Source of the DNA: Bacteroidales bacterium
GTDB taxonomy: Bacteria > Bacteroidota > Bacteroidia > Bacteroidales > Muribaculaceae
Direction: 5' to 3'
DNA: 64,000 nt
NCBI GenBank assembly: GCA_022009815.1
Contig: CP091725.1
Coordinates: 2,666,001 to 2,730,000 of the forward strand
This document shows positions 1-12,354 of this stretch, one piece after another; position 1 is the stretch's first letter, and each line of letters begins with the position of its first letter. The notes beneath the pieces were generated by a model that saw only the letters and a program-made list of their open reading frames with translations, made no database searches and was not told the DNA's origin. Made by a program: the position numbers and the translations under genes.

Positions 1-371
1 TCGGCAAGCAGCTGCGACAACGCCCGGTTTGACGGCGACCCCTGCACTGAATATGTACCATCTTCTATTGTCATTGTCAGCCGATTGTTGGTCAGCACAA
101 AGCAGTATGCCGCCGTGTCGCCCTTAAGTCTCACGAAAGCCTCCATCGGCTCGTCAACCGTACCGGAAAAGCGGAATCCTCCATGCCTGACATCCACACT
201 GTCGAGCAGCATAAGTTTCTGATATTCCGGCAACAGCACATACAGATAGGCCTTGCCGTCGCGCGAGGCGTCAACCGACCCGTCGAGCGAATAGGTTTTC
301 TGCTGCGTCTCAACGGAACACGCCGAGAGAACCAACGCTACAACTGTTGCTATAATGCTATTTTTCAACAT
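1..371 (-). CDS. DUF4369-type lipoprotein, N-terminal part (runs off left edge)
   Basis: The reading frame starts at ATG 371 and is open to base 1, so only about 123 N-terminal residues are visible. A lipoprotein signal peptide ends in the lipobox LSAC followed by SVETQ. After it comes a beta-rich stretch (YSLDGSVDASRDGKAYLYV, then LLDSVDVRHGGFRFSGTVD) that matches the pattern of DUF4369 domains, which in Bacteroidales usually sit in front of a thioredoxin-like (TlpA/AhpC) domain. The start overlaps the stop of the preceding membrane-protein gene by 14 bases, so the two are probably translated from one transcript. The C-terminal thioredoxin part is an expectation only. A periplasmic, membrane-anchored location is inferred. 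Confidence 0.7.
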   Translation of the reverse strand, partial: MLKNSIIATVVALVLSACSVETQQKTYSLDGSVDASRDGKAYLYVLLPEYQKLMLLDSVDVRHGGFRFSGTVDEPMEAFVRLKGDTAAYCFVLTNNRLTMTIEDGTYSVQGSPSNRALSQLLA

Positions 372-1934
372 ATTTTACATTAAAGAGATAGATATTGCTG
401 TTCCAAATCGCCTTTCCGACAAAAACAAACTTGTCGCTGTCGATTTTTCCCATCTTCGCCACCACAAGACGTTCCTCCCCCTGACTGATTTCACTCGTCA
501 TCGGAGTTTTTCCCATGACCGTATACTCCACATTGTCGTCAAGGTTAGGCACGAGCTGAATCAGTTCGTTGGGATTCAACTGATAGAATATGACCGGACG
601 CGCCAATTCCTTGCGCACCGCGTCCCATCTATAATTGTCGCGGAAATGAATCTGCGGAGTGAGAATCGGGAAAAACAAGAGGATGAGAATGCCGAAATAA
701 CGACGCCACAGATTCGGCATCGCGGCGAGCGACTGAGGCACCAGCAACATCAACACCGGCATAAGGCAATAATAGTAACGCGGATGCTTGAGTATCGACG
801 CATACTGAATAAGTGGCATACAAGCCACTACAAGCAACGGCAACCACACAAAAAGTCCGCCGTCTGCCAATTTTTCAATCCTCCTTTTGAGAATGCCGCC
901 ACAAGCACGGCCGCCAAGACAATCCAGAAACCGTAAGAGATAAAAAGCAGGCGTCGGATGTCGCGTGCAAAAGTTACCGACAATGCAAGCGAGAATTTGC
1001 GGAACGCCATCGACTTATGTACCGTAGGATGGAGTATGAAGTTGAAAAATCCTGGATAAATCACAAATGCAAAAACTAATGCAGCCACTCCAGCCAACAG
1101 AATCAGCAGTATCGCTCGGTGACGATGATGACGGATGCAAGAGGCTGCGAGCGCGAGACACAAGCCTATGACGTAGAAGGCATTGAAATATCCAAGAGAC
1201 ACGGTGCAACCCATCAACACTCCGAAGAGCGCCACAAATCGCCAACGGCGTATCTCCTCGCCCGCACGAAGACGCTGGACAAAGCCAACGGCCACATACG
1301 TAAGCATGACAACCGAAGCCTCCGCCATCTGGTACTCGCGGATAAGCATCGTGTTGCGCACCGACAGAAGATTGAAATATGCAAGCGCAAGTCCGACAAA
1401 CACCAGCATGTGACGCTCACCGAATATGCGTCGCAGCAGTTTGTACATAAACACAAACGACAATACGAAAAACAACATATTCAGCACTCCTCCACGCACG
1501 ATATAGCCATCGAGGTCGTAGGCGTCGTAGCCCGTCAGCGCCACACGTAAAGCCATATAGTAGAGGCTGGCGTGGGGAGCATCGCCATTGTTTACCCAAA
1601 GTTGGCGCAGGTCGGAGAGCATCCCCTTGAAGCCGGTGTCTCCACTATGGGCAATCATGTCCTTCAGTTGGGCTCCAGTATAGGTTCCGTCGGCCACTGC
1701 CACATTATAATTGGGGTCGCATGTGCATAGCGCCATAGAGAACACCTCGTCTGAATGCAGCTCCGTCTTGCCGGCGATTGCATTGACACGCACATAGAAT
1801 GCCAGGACAAAGAGCAGTCCCACAATCGCCCAGTTAACCCATTTTGCGTTGCGTCCATACATCTCCGTCACGGCTGTTATTGCACCGAGACCTTTCCCTG
1901 TTTCTTTTTTCTTATTGTCTTTATTTCTTCCCAT
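358..1934 (-). CDS. GT-C-like polytopic membrane protein (frameshifted in this sequence)
   Basis: About 525 residues with roughly ten hydrophobic segments. A short cytoplasmic Lys-rich N-terminus precedes the first helix (near residue 33), and the following loop contains HSDEVFS, resembling the acidic catalytic motif in the first external loop of GT-C glycosyltransferases (ArnT/PMT/GT39-like). A further cue is the loop REYQMAEAS. The frame breaks at the T run 871-875; adding one base joins GGLKK to LADGGLFVWLP and restores a continuous helix. The gene starts 10 bases after sprA, and its stop overlaps the next lipoprotein gene. A lipid-linked sugar transferase role is inferred from topology and the acidic motif; the substrate is unknown. 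Confidence 0.6.
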
Positions 1935-1944
1935 AATTCATTAT

Positions 1945-4900
1945 TTATTGAGCCAACGACAAGTTGACAGAAACACCGTAATTGCTGTTGGTTGTTGGAT
2001 ATGCGCTCGATGAAATCAACGGTTTGTTAATCTGATGATCGAAATACGCCTGCAGCGTGATGCGCTTGCTCAACACGTAGCTTGCCGTGAAATTAATGGC
2101 TATCGACTTCGTGCCGGCAGTTGCCTGACTTGACCCTTCCTGCATTTTTCGTATAATCGACTGATTGTTCTGCAACGAAAAGTCGGCATTGAGAGTAAGG
2201 TCGTTGCTGACACCTTTCTGACCGCCTTTCATCTTCAACACAGTGTTGAAATTGGCAATCTTGTATCCGCCGCCAAACGTAAACGCTTTCTGCGACGCCT
2301 CGACAAGTTGTCCGGCACTGGTGTTGAGCGTCAGCGTGCGGCTGTCGCGGTATTCAACGTTGAGTGTAAGGTTGTTTAAGCGTAGCCGACAAACCAAGCA
2401 GCGGAGCGAATTTCTCCGTGATAGTCACCGACGAGATATTATATGGCGACGACGGCACAGGACGCTGCGTCTGCTCATCGCGAGTAAATCCAAAATCGCC
2501 ATTGCCGGCGCCAACCCAGTTCAGATACGACGAGAAGGAGCCGACGCTGTATGTGCATTGATAAGCATGAGTCAGCGTAAGGCTGCGGAAGATGTTGCTC
2601 AGACCACCGATTTTTACCAACCCGTCGTAGGTGACGCGCCAGTTTGGCAACAACTGCGACAATGCCGGGAAGAACGATGTGGTCACTTTCTGCGGGTCCT
2701 TGCCAGTGTAGGCTGAGATGAACGCCGGAATCAGCACATCTCCGCTCGCCTGGCTTACGCCTCCGTTGTCGGCATTGTAAGGCTGTCCGGCATACTCCGT
2801 GCCGCTGATAAAGCCGGCATCAGGATAGCGCATACCTTGATATTTCTGTTCCAACCGCTGCGCCATCACAGGGATGTTTGACAAGAATTTATCGTAGGCG
2901 GCACTGCTGTAGCCGTCTTTCGACGACGACCCGCGCAACGCTGTGGCTATGGCGCATGTGGTCATCGTGAAACTGCCGCTTCGGGTGGTAGGCATCGAGT
3001 TGTACATAAACTGCACCTGATTTGTGCGGTTGTCAGTACGGTTGGCTGTGAGCTGAATCTTCAATCCACGTATAGGCTCAAGCTGCACCTCAAAATTGTA
3101 CTCCTCAGTACGCGAGAAGATGGCAGGACTCGTCTGGTTCTCGTCGCCGAGCAGCCATCCGCGAGCCATCGCCTTGTTGAGATAAGACTCATCTGTAAAT
3201 CCGAAAGCGAAATCCAATCCCGGTGACATCGGGCCATAGCTCTTGCTCTGTCCGAGCAAGTCGCCCACCTCGGGTATAAACTGCGGTATGTTGGACGTGC
3301 GCGTATTGCGCCAGCGGAAACTTGCGCTGCGCACCATCATGCCGAAACGCGCCGAATGGTCGGCAATCTCCTTCCAAACATTCACTTCTTTTGTCAAATC
3401 CTCAGTGACAACGAGTTTCACCGACTGCTTTCCTGTAGTGATGATTTGCAGATTATTATCATCCACCACTTTGGTTTTTATCGGGAACGGCTTGCCGTCA
3501 AGCGTTGTCGCCGACACCTTCACCTTCTTGCTGCGCAGATTGTGTTTCACCGCCACAACAGAGTCTGAAAGCTGGTATGTGCGCTGGAATTTGCGTGGTT
3601 TGCGCTCCTTCTGCGACCTGTTGCCCCTCGAGCTGTTGGAGAAACGTTTGTTCACCTCCTTGAGGTATTTACACTTATTGTAGAGTGTCTCAAAATTGAT
3701 TTTAGAGTCGAGATTCCATACCACATTGTTGGCAATCGAGTTGCCAACTACAGCATCTGCCACATCGGCACCACGATCCCATCGATATGTCGCATTATAC
3801 GACACATTACCGTTAAGGAAGTCAAGAACAGCTATCTTGCTGAACGGAGCCTTATAGGTCGCCGTAAACGATTGACTGTAATTCCACGGAGTACCGAAAT
3901 CACGGATGCTGCGCATCACCGTGTCGCGCCATTCCTTATACTTGTCGGGGAACAATTTCTTATTCACCTGTCCCACTGCTTCCTCGATGCGCGCCATCGT
4001 GTTGGAGTTAAACGACAACGCCAACGATTTGTAAGATTCCAAGTGATTGCAAACTGACGGTCCCAATAAAAATTCTTGCTCACCGACACTGGAACTTCCA
4101 CTTCTACGTCAGCCTCGTTGCGCGACTGCAGTTCGTAGTAATAGCGTGTCATGTTGGTCAAGAAGCTCAACGACGACGGCGCATAGCCGAACTCCCAGTC
4201 TTTAAAGAATTTCAGGTTTTTCGACTTGCTCTTGATGAAACTGAACGGCTTCAGCGGCTTGTAGACCGGAGAGAAGCTGTATTGGAAACTGCCGCGATAG
4301 TCGTTGATGTGCTCATACTGCACAGTTGGTGAAATATTCTCCTGCTTGTTGAACGAGAAGTTGACTGTGAAGTTGGCAGGGTCCCAAGGCATCGGCACTT
4401 TGCTCTTAACTCCGAAATTGAATCCAGAAATACTGAAACTCTTCACCGTCGACTGCTCCACGGAATAATTGCTTATCGAGTCGCGCTCCTGCTTTGTTTC
4501 GGCCTCGTCGAGAGCGTCCTTAAGCAGGATATCCTGGTCAAGAGGGTTATATTTTGGCGATGTCTTCTCCTTCGACACAGAATAGTAGACCGGAGCTTTT
4601 AGCTTCGCCTTGGCGGGGAGGAAACGTCCCACATCAACCTGCGTCGCCACATTATACTGCTTGTAGTCATCCATGCGGCGCGACGATAGGTTTTGGTCTA
4701 CATTTCCGAATCCAACAGTCTCGATATGTCCGCCAAAATTGACTGTAGCCACATCGCTGAACGCAAGGTTGACATTGCCCTTCGCAGCCCATCCACCGTC
4801 TTGGTCGAAATCCGTCACCTTTAGTTCGTTCACCCACACCTCACCACTCTTCTCCTTGCTGGAGTTGTTGCGCACACCAATCATCACAACGCGCACATCG

Positions 4901-7900
4901 CTGAGCGAGGGGTTTCCGAGCACCGACACGCGGTTAGCTCTATGGTCGGGGTCGTAACCAGTATACAGCGTTGTGTTTCCCACCTGCTGCGACTCATCGT
5001 GCTTCGCGCGGTTGCGTTCCTTCTTTATATCCGTAAACAAACTAAGTTTCACATCCATAAAGTTAGCTTCCGGCCATACGGCATATTGGTCGTTGGTATT
5101 GTTGGTGTTGTATTTTCCGGGAGCCGTCAGATGCAACGGCACCTCATATTCATAGAAGTTGCTTTTCACGTCGGTACCAAGACGCATGAACACAGAGAAA
5201 TCGCCGTCCTTCAGCTCTTCTGCCACGTCATTCACAAGACGCTCGGCGTGGGTGAAGAGTTGGATGCGTTTGTAAAGGCGCAAGTCCATCGATGTGTTCT
5301 TATATACGGCACGCGCGTCGCCGGCCTGCAGTCCTGTGAGCTTCATCGACATTGACTGCTCGTTGAGTTGCGTAATCTGCGACTGCCCCGGGTCAACAAT
5401 ACGGTTTACGCCTGGAGGCAGCACATAATTGACCGGCTCACGTCCGGAATTCTCCTCAATATTGACCACAGAAAGGTCGAGCTGTCCTTCCGCAGGAGCG
5501 TCGGCACGCGAATTGAGATTATAGTCGTACGTGCGCCAGTCGCCACGCACAAGCTCAAGAGTTGCGAAACGCAGATGCGTAGCTTCTTTGAATCCCGTCA
5601 TAAACATACGGATGAAACGGATGGTTGAGAAGTCGGAAATCGAGCCAACCACCTTCTCATAGTCACGCAATGGAATCTTGAACTGATACCACACAGCCTC
5701 GCCCTTCTTGCCGTTTGCGAGCGGCACTGTCGACACTTGTTTGTCGGTGATATAATTCTGTCCAACCACCAAATCCTGGCGGCGCAACGAGATATGATAT
5801 TGATAGTAACGCTCATACTCGTTGAGCGTATTGTCCTGGTTGATGTCCTCCACATCAGGCACACTGCGCGACGACTGGTAGAGAGGATCCTTTTCATCGT
5901 CGTCACCAAGCGAGTTTCCCTCCGTGCCGTTGTAACGCTTGTAGCGTTCAAGTATCGACAAGCGCTGCTCGTCGTAGTCGTAACCGCGGAAATAATGATA
6001 GTTGTCGCCGGCAGGGTCGTTGAACGGAGAGAACTGGTCTGCCTCCATCTCGGCTATCTTTTCAGGCGACAACACTGCGCGTAGGTTCTCAAGATACTCC
6101 TTATAAGTCGTGAATTCAAACTCCTGCTCAGTCGACAGTCCATTCAAGCCCACATCCTGATTGCGGCGAGCGCCAGAAGTGTTGTCAAAAGCATACGTCA
6201 GCGATGTTTCAGTCGGCACACGTCCCCATACAGTCTCACGAGTGCCGCGAGTACTGCCGTCGGCAGGCAGTCCGTTTTCATACGATTTGTATCCGTCTTT
6301 AAGGATGTCCTCGCTCACCTCGCCGAGGTTAAAGTACAAGTCGCCGCCTTCGTTGGTGTCACCCTCTACAGAGAACGGATCCATCATCCAGAACTGGATA
6401 TACTCTATGTTTGACGTCTCGAAGTTGGTGTTGTCAAGCTTGCGCATGATGCCGCCCCAACGCTTCTCCGGGTTGAGAAGATTGAAATTGGCATCGATAT
6501 TTGTATGGTCAAGGTTATACGGGCCACGCTCTGCCGGATAAAACGACAGGTTGAGCGTCTGGATTGCCGACGCCTCGCCGTAATTGAGCTCACGGTTAGG
6601 CCATATCTCACGCGTAGTCACTTCGCGAACATAAGGACTTGACAACTGCTCCTTGTCATTCTTGATGTATGCCGGACAGAGCGATGAGTTTTTCTGAGTG
6701 AACATACGGTCGATATAGTACCATGCGAGCAAAGCTCTGTTTTTGCCATAGTTCACATTGTTGCTCAAAGCAGCCTCCGGAAAGAGTCCGCCGTTGGGGT
6801 CGTTTGGCGTTGACGCCAAGAACCAAGAATACGGCGAACGTATGTCAATTGTGTTTTGCGAGGTCTCAAAATCATCAAGATACGAGCTTCCCGCATTTGT
6901 GCCTGTTTTCTTCTTGTGGGGAATCAACTGAGCAAACTCGCCTTGCATGCTTATGGTCGACGGTGCGGTGGCATTGACCGTAGGGATGGCGTTGAGCCAG
7001 TTTGTAAGCCACATGAAATTCTTGTTGTATGAGAAATTCAAACCCCAGATAGTGTTGTTTATCAACTCGTTTCCGATATCCACCTTTTCTGTGAGCGGCT
7101 TTTCCGAGAAATGCATAAGTGTGGCTCCGACATTGAAGTCCTTGTTGAACTGATAGTTCATGTCAAGTCCGAGCAACGTTTTGCGCTGTGTGCTGAACAT
7201 TGACTGGTTTTCAAGCGACACACTGATGTTTGTTCCCGAATCAATGATGCTTTGGTTGGTGATTGTCACCGTACCCATATTGTAGTCCACAGTATAGTCA
7301 CTGTTTTCCGTCAGAGTCACGCCACCGGCTGTCACCACAACCGAACCGCGAGGCACGTTCATGGCATTCAGCCGTATTGTCGACCCCGATGAGGCTTGGT
7401 ACTCTCCCGTAAGGATGAATTTATTCTTGTCCTGAAACTGCTTCGCAACAGTCTGCGTCGAGTCGTAGAGCTCATGGTAGCAGAAACGCTTGGCATCGTC
7501 GGCATTGAGCAATTGGCTCGCCAACCAGTCGCCGAACGGCTCTACAACAGGAAATATCACCTTGCCTTGCGCGGCATTGATAGTATAGCCGTCGATAAAG
7601 TCGTAGAATCCATCAGGATTGCTCTCGTTGTTTGAGTCCAGCCGGTCCACGTTGAGCACTTGGATAAGCGGTTTGTTGCGGATAGGATCGGCTGGCAGAT
7701 ATTGCACGGCGACACCAGTGGAGTCGCTTTGTACTTCACGTTGAGTTTGAATTTAGTCTTCTGCACCTGATATGCACCAAGCGAATAAACGTTTTTCATC
7801 ATCAAGTCCCAGTTGGCAAACTTTGGCGACACAGTGCTGCCCTTCAGCATTTTTACAAACAGAGCCTGACTGGAGTCAGTCACATCGCTCGAGAACTCAC

Positions 7901-9375
7901 CCACTTGGTACACCTGTCCCTGATACGTGTATTCATAAGCCACGGCGAGCACCTCGTCGGCATTGAGCGCAGAGTTGAGCGCAATGTAGCCCAGCGTAGG
8001 ATTGAGCTTGTACTCCGTCGACGACAGCAGGCGGGCACTCTCGATTTTCTCATAGTCGCGGCCGCCCTCTATGCCGTAGGCCGACAACGGCTCAAGCGCC
8101 GTCGACACCTGGCTTATCTGACGCGCGTCGGGATATTCGGTTTTGATTTCCTGCACAAGGTTGTTGGAATTGTTGCTTGGATTGTCGGGCGATGCCACCG
8201 GCACCCAGTGGTTGTTCTGCAAGTGTTTGTTCTCACCCATATCCATAAACCCCACCAGATGGCGCGCCTCGTTGTACGTGCCCCGTTGGTTGGTTACCCA
8301 CACCTCAATACGTGTGATATTGACACCCGAAAGCACATAAGGCAGCTTCGAGGCATTGTAATCGTATGTGTCGCGGAAATAGTGTCCGAGGAAGAAATAT
8401 CGGTTTTTGTCGTAGTCGTCGGCATTGATTGAAAACTTTGTGGTCTGCGCACCACCCTTTGTGCTTACCGTCTGCGACTCTGAGTTTTGCTGCGACACCA
8501 ATGCCGTGATTGAGAATTTTCCAAACTGCATCTTTGTTTTCAGACCGAACAGTGCTGTGCTACCCTTGATAAGCGACGATCCTGTGGTCATCGACACGTT
8601 GCCCGCCTCAATCGACTTGATTATTTCATCTTCCTTTCCATCATACTTCAGTTTCAGGTTTTTTGAGTCGAAATCAAACGTCGCGTCAGTGTTGTAAGTC
8701 ATATTGAATTTCAACTTGTCGCCCACCGAAGCATCGATTGTAGCCTGTATTTTTTGGTCGAAATCAAAATAAGTCTTGCGCCGCGCACTTGCTGGAAGCG
8801 CCGGGTTGTCGGTCTTGTTGGATTTCACACCCATCTTAACCTGCACCGATCCCTGTGTCTTGAGCTGCACACCGCCCGGACCGAAAACCTTTTCCAATGG
8901 TCCGAGTCCAAATTTCATATCAAACACGTTGAATTTTGTTTTGTCCTTCTGCTCAAACAGTTCGGAGTTGCGCTTGCGGTAATAATCCATCATTGAATTG
9001 CGCACCTCCATATTGTTGTAAGCCTCCGACGACAAGATGAAAGGAGTTGCCACCTCACGGTCTCCCACCTTGGTGCGCACCACGTAAGTATCTGTCGTAT
9101 AATCGTATTCAACCTCCGTCTTGATGTTCGACGGATCTTTAAGGTCGATTGCCTGACGGTCGGGACTCGTAAGCTCGTCGTAGCCCGGAGTGATTGTGGC
9201 CTTCACGGGATAGTGCATCCCAGTTGAATCGGGAACATTGCTCTTGCCGGTAAATCGTAGGCGGGGCGCTGACCTCGCTTTTCTTGTATTGCGCAAAACC
9301 GATGTTGCAGACGGAATAAAGCACAATTCCGGCCACAAGCATCAGCAAATATTTAACTCTTCCTCGTTGGTTCAT
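1945..9375 (-). CDS. sprA: SprA, outer membrane translocon of the type IX secretion system (four frameshifts)
   Basis: Joined, the frames give about 2475 residues, the usual size of SprA/Sov, the giant 36-strand barrel that passes T9SS cargo across the outer membrane. The signal peptide (KYLLMLVAGIVLYSV) starts at 9375. Family-typical stretches follow: IDLKDPSNIKTEVEYDY, FDMKFGLGPLEKVFGPGGV, GGRDYEKIESARLL, SPYSWFLASTPNDP, and EVWVNELKVTDFDQDGGWA in the middle. Breaks fall near 9240-9280, at the T runs 7728-7730 and 4028-4030, and at 2375-2377; each heals with a one- or two-base change (for example YKSDSTGVAVQYLP and WNLTKSLALSF). ruvA lies 56 bases upstream and a membrane protein follows. 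The breaks look like sequence errors; real inactivation cannot be excluded from this sequence alone. Confidence 0.93.
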
Positions 9376-9431
9376 TCAGTAAAAAAACGGCGTTTTAAAA
9401 CGTTGCCGGAAACGAAGCCGCCAAGCGCAGA

Positions 9432-10012
9432 CTAAAGAATCTTTAAAGCCTTCTTAATCAAGCCCTCAACTTTTTCCGCAGGATTATCCTTGAGCAGTTT
9501 GCCCAATGCCTTCTGCACCGCAGGTTTGGCAAATCCAAGCATAATGAGCGCCGCCTGTGCCTCCTCATAAGTTTCCGACGTCGCCTCCGACTGAATAATT
9601 AACGTATCCGCACCCTGATTTATTTTATCGCGGAGGTCAACAATTATACGTTGAGCCGTTTTTGCACCAATTCCTTTCACCGCCTTGAGCAGATTCACGT
9701 TGCCCGAGGCTATGACTCCTTGCAAGTCGGCTGTGGAAAACGACGAAAGGATCATTCTCGCCGTGTTCGGCCCAACCCCAGATACCGTTATCAGCAACAT
9801 GAACAATGCCCTCTCCTCCCGATCGGCAAAACCATAGAGCAAATGTGCGTCCTCGCGTATCGCCTCGTAGACATAAACTTTTGCCTGCCGCTCATTCTGC
9901 AAGCGTGTATAAGTGTTTAAAGAGATGTTGAGCATATATCCCACCCCGCCGCACTCCACCACGGCACTTGCCGGCGTAATCTCCGTCAACTCTCCTTTAC
10001 ATATTCTATCAT
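9432..10012 (-). CDS. ruvA: Holliday junction branch migration protein RuvA (N-terminal frameshift)
   Basis: About 193 residues. RuvA forms the tetrameric platform that holds a Holliday junction while RuvB pumps DNA. The OB-fold N-terminus (KGELTEITPASAVVECGG, then GVGYMLNIS), the helix-hairpin-helix region (TVSGVGPNTARMILS; KGIGAKTAQRIIVDLRDKI) and a C-terminal RuvB-binding domain (EAQAALIMLGF to the end) are all visible. The normal beginning MIEYVKGEL is recovered from ATG 10012 only if one T is added to the run 9996-9998 on the plus strand, so the open frame continuing upstream is not the real N-terminus. It is followed after 56 bases by sprA, a pairing I recall from other Bacteroidota. 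Confidence 0.93.
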
Positions 10013-10037
10013 AGAATCCAATTTTTATGTAAAAGTA

Positions 10038-10073
10038 ATAAAAAAAAAGGCAACCCCACAAAAGGATTGCCTT
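10038..10073 (-). terminator. Intrinsic terminator of fabI
   Basis: On the minus strand the arm AAGGCAATCC (10073-10064) pairs with GGGGTTGCCTT (10057-10047) around a short loop and is followed by a run of eight or more T. It sits 30 bases after the fabI stop and ahead of ruvA, so ruvA-sprA probably has its own promoter. Confidence 0.85.
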
Positions 10074-10103
10074 ATATTGTTGCTTTGCTAAGCCCGCTGT
10101 TGA

Positions 10104-10960
10104 CTAACCGTATTGGATTGTTCCGTCTGGATTGCGGTATTTGTCGAATCCCTTCTCGTACTGGTCCATAGCACGGAGGCTCATACCCATATTGGAGAAA
10201 CCGCCGTCGTGGTAGAGATTCTGCATTGTAACCTTGCGGGTAAGGTCGCTGAACATAACCACACAGTAGTTTGCACACTCATCGGCCGTAGCGTTGCCGA
10301 GAGGCGACATGCGGTTGGCGAAGTCCATCAACGACTCCATGCCTTTCACACCGCTGCCGGCAGTGGTGAGCGTAGGCGACTGAGAAATTGTGTTGATTCT
10401 CACATGGTGCTCACGGCCGTAGATATAACCGAAGCTGCGTGCAATCGACTCAAGGAGAGCCTTTGCGTCAGCCATGTCGTTATAACCGAACATAGTGCGT
10501 TGCGCAGCGATATATGAGAGAGCCACAACCGAGCCATACTCATTGATGGCGTTGAGTTTCTTGGCAACCTGCAGCATCTTGTGGAAAGAGATTGCGGAGA
10601 TGTCGAGAGTCTTGTCGAGCATTCCGTAATCGAGGTCGTCGTAAAGTCTTTCTTACGCACGTTTGGCGACATACCGATAGAGTGGAGCACAAAGTCGATT
10701 TTTCCGCCCAACACTTCCACCGAGCGCTCAAACACGGTTTTCAAGTCATCACAGTTAGTGGCATCTGCAGGGATGATTTCCGCATTGAGCTTCTCACCCA
10801 GTTCTGAAACCTCGCCCATACGCACAGCCACCGGCGTGTTGCTCAGCGTTATCACAGCGCCTTCCTCAACAACGCGTTCGGCAGTTTTCCAAGCAATACT
10901 GCTGGAATTCAACGCACCGAAAATGATGCCTCGTTTTCCTTTAAGCAAATTAAAACCCAT
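10104..10960 (-). CDS. fabI: Enoyl-[acyl-carrier-protein] reductase (NADH), FabI (frameshifted)
   Basis: About 285 residues after joining. FabI performs the last reduction of each fatty-acid elongation cycle in the cytoplasm and is the triclosan target. Seen: the nucleotide-binding start KRGIIFGALNSSSIAWKTA, HSIGMSPNVRK, and the catalytic region SYIAAQRTMFGYNDMADAK, which holds the Tyr-x6-Lys pair with the intervening Met. The frame breaks at AAA 10643-10645; one added base gives KKDFYDDLDYGMLDKTLD, the expected family sequence. A strong promoter lies just upstream and a terminator just downstream, so it appears monocistronic. An inactive fabI would be surprising in this lineage, so the break is almost certainly an error in the sequence. 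Confidence 0.95.
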
Positions 10961-11003
10961 TCGTTTCTAAATTAAGATTAAAAATTATTCTTTTTTTGCA
11001 CTG

Positions 11004-11034
11004 CAAAGTTACGCATTTTTCTCCATTCTGCAAA
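11004..11034 (-). promoter_or_regulatory. Bacteroidetes-type promoter of fabI
   Basis: On the minus strand TTTG (11034-11031), a 19-base spacer and TAACTTTG (11011-11004) match the -33/-7 consensus of the Bacteroidetes primary sigma factor exactly. The fabI ATG is 44 bases downstream. Confidence 0.8.
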
Positions 11035-11040
11035 AGAGTC

Positions 11041-11077
11041 GGCGGCGGCATCCGATTTTCCACCAGATGCCGCCGCC
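11041..11077 (-). terminator. Hairpin terminator after the small protein gene
   Basis: GGCGGCGGCATC (11041-11052) and GATGCCGCCGCC (11066-11077) form a perfect 12-bp stem. It lies 25 bases after the stop of the 11102-11470 gene and just upstream of the fabI promoter. The U tract on the minus strand is weak (GACTCTTTT). Confidence 0.7.
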
Positions 11078-11101
11078 TTATCTATAGTCGTTTGCCAGCT
11101 C

Positions 11102-11470
11102 TTACTCGTTGGCCATGCGCTTGTTTTCCTCAAGCTGCTCCTTGCTGAGAAGAGCGTTCATGTCTTTCAACACCGCGCTGACGCCCTCAGTGAAATCTGT
11201 ATACAGTTTCTTATAGGCAGCCTTGTAGTAGGCATTGCGCGCCTTGCGATACGCCTTGCGGTCGCCGGCGAAAGAATCTTTGCATGTTTTGTCGAAATCA
11301 ACCGACACATCGTTGATCTTTTCAGTCAACAGATTGAAAATCTTGTCAATGACGTCATTCGCCTTAGCCTCGTCGATTCCATCATAATAATTGAGGATGA
11401 ATACAGTTTCTCCGGCAAGGTTAGCCGCCATATTCTTCATATACTTTTTCAGTTGTCTTTTGTTTGCCAT
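11102..11470 (-). CDS. Small conserved helical protein, function unknown
   Basis: 122 residues, charged and predicted to be almost entirely helical: KRQLKKYMKNMAANLAGET at the start, then DKIFNLLTEKINDVSVDFD and a basic stretch DRKAYRKARNAYYKAAYKK. No signal peptide, membrane segment or catalytic motif is visible. It follows the nucleoside phosphorylase gene by 12 bases and is probably co-transcribed with it. I do not recognise a named family; the sequence has the look of a conserved Bacteroidales hypothetical protein. A nucleic-acid-binding role is possible given its basic helices, but this is speculation. Confidence 0.75.
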   Translation of the reverse strand: MANKRQLKKYMKNMAANLAGETVFILNYYDGIDEAKANDVIDKIFNLLTEKINDVSVDFDKTCKDSFAGDRKAYRKARNAYYKAAYKKLYTDFTEGVSAVLKDMNALLSKEQLEENKRMANE

Positions 11471-11482
11471 AATATTATTGTT

Positions 11483-12354
11483 TTAGAGTTTGTTCAAAAC
11501 TAATTGAATGAGTTCGCCGATAGAGCCCTTGTAGTTAGGGTTTGAGGTGTGCGACACGCGTCCGGCGATAATCGAGCATACCGTCACAGCCTTGTGTCCC
11601 ATAAGTTTAGCCAAGCCCTGAAGCATTGCGCTCTCCATCTCGAAGTTAGTCAGACGCTGACCTTTATACTCAAATCCGCTGAGCATCTTGCCATAGTTCT
11701 TATCGGCGATTTCAAGGCGCAGCTCGCGTCCTTGTGGGCCATAGAAGCCATTGGCAGTGATTGTGATGCCCATCACCATGCCCTCGCAGCATATACGGTT
11801 TGCCAGTTCCTCATCGGCGTCAACGATATAAGGATGGTTCCAGATTGGTTTCCACCCAGACTGACTGATGAAGGCGTCCTCAAGTTCAATGTCGCGCACT
11901 TTTTCCGAATTCTTATAGAAGTGGAACGCGCCGTCGATGCCGAGAGCCTTACGCGCAATCACCATCGAGCCCACAGGGATATCCTCCTGTATGCTGCCCG
12001 ACGTGCCGATACGCACCATTGAGAGCTGACGGAAATTCTTCTTGACCGTACGAGTCTCGAAATCAACATTCGCCAATGCGTCGAGCTCATTGACCACAAT
12101 ATCTATGTTGTCGGCGCCAATACCGTGCGACACGCACATCACCGGCTTGCCGTGATATTCACCTGTTATCGTGTGGAATTCACGACTCGACACTTCATGA
12201 ATTTCTTGTCGAAGAAAGAAGCCACCAAGTCTACACGACCCGGATCGCCGACGAGTATGATGTTGTCGACAAGCATTTCCGGCTTTATGTGAAGGTGGAA
12301 AACCGACCCGTCAGGGTTGATTATAAGTTCTGATGCTGGAATCACTCTTTCCAT
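11483..12354 (-). CDS. Nucleoside phosphorylase, uridine phosphorylase-like (frameshifted)
   Basis: About 290 residues. Enzymes of this family (PF01048) split nucleosides with phosphate, yielding base and ribose 1-phosphate for salvage. The phosphate-binding VGDPGRVDL near residue 40, the RIGTSGS loop near residue 115 and the ribose-binding TNFEMESAML near residue 240 are present. The frame breaks at TT 12194-12195; adding one A on the coding strand gives DKKFMKVSSREFHTITGEY, which is continuous family sequence. Uridine phosphorylase is the closest guess; purine specificity cannot be excluded by eye. It is followed after 12 bases by the small helical protein gene. Confidence 0.85.

Noticed and set aside
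10013..10061. Upstream extension of ruvA giving an aromatic N-terminus
   Set aside because: RuvA proteins start at the KGEL-type OB strand; the extension arises because a missing T at 9996-9998 shifts the frame away from ATG 10012.
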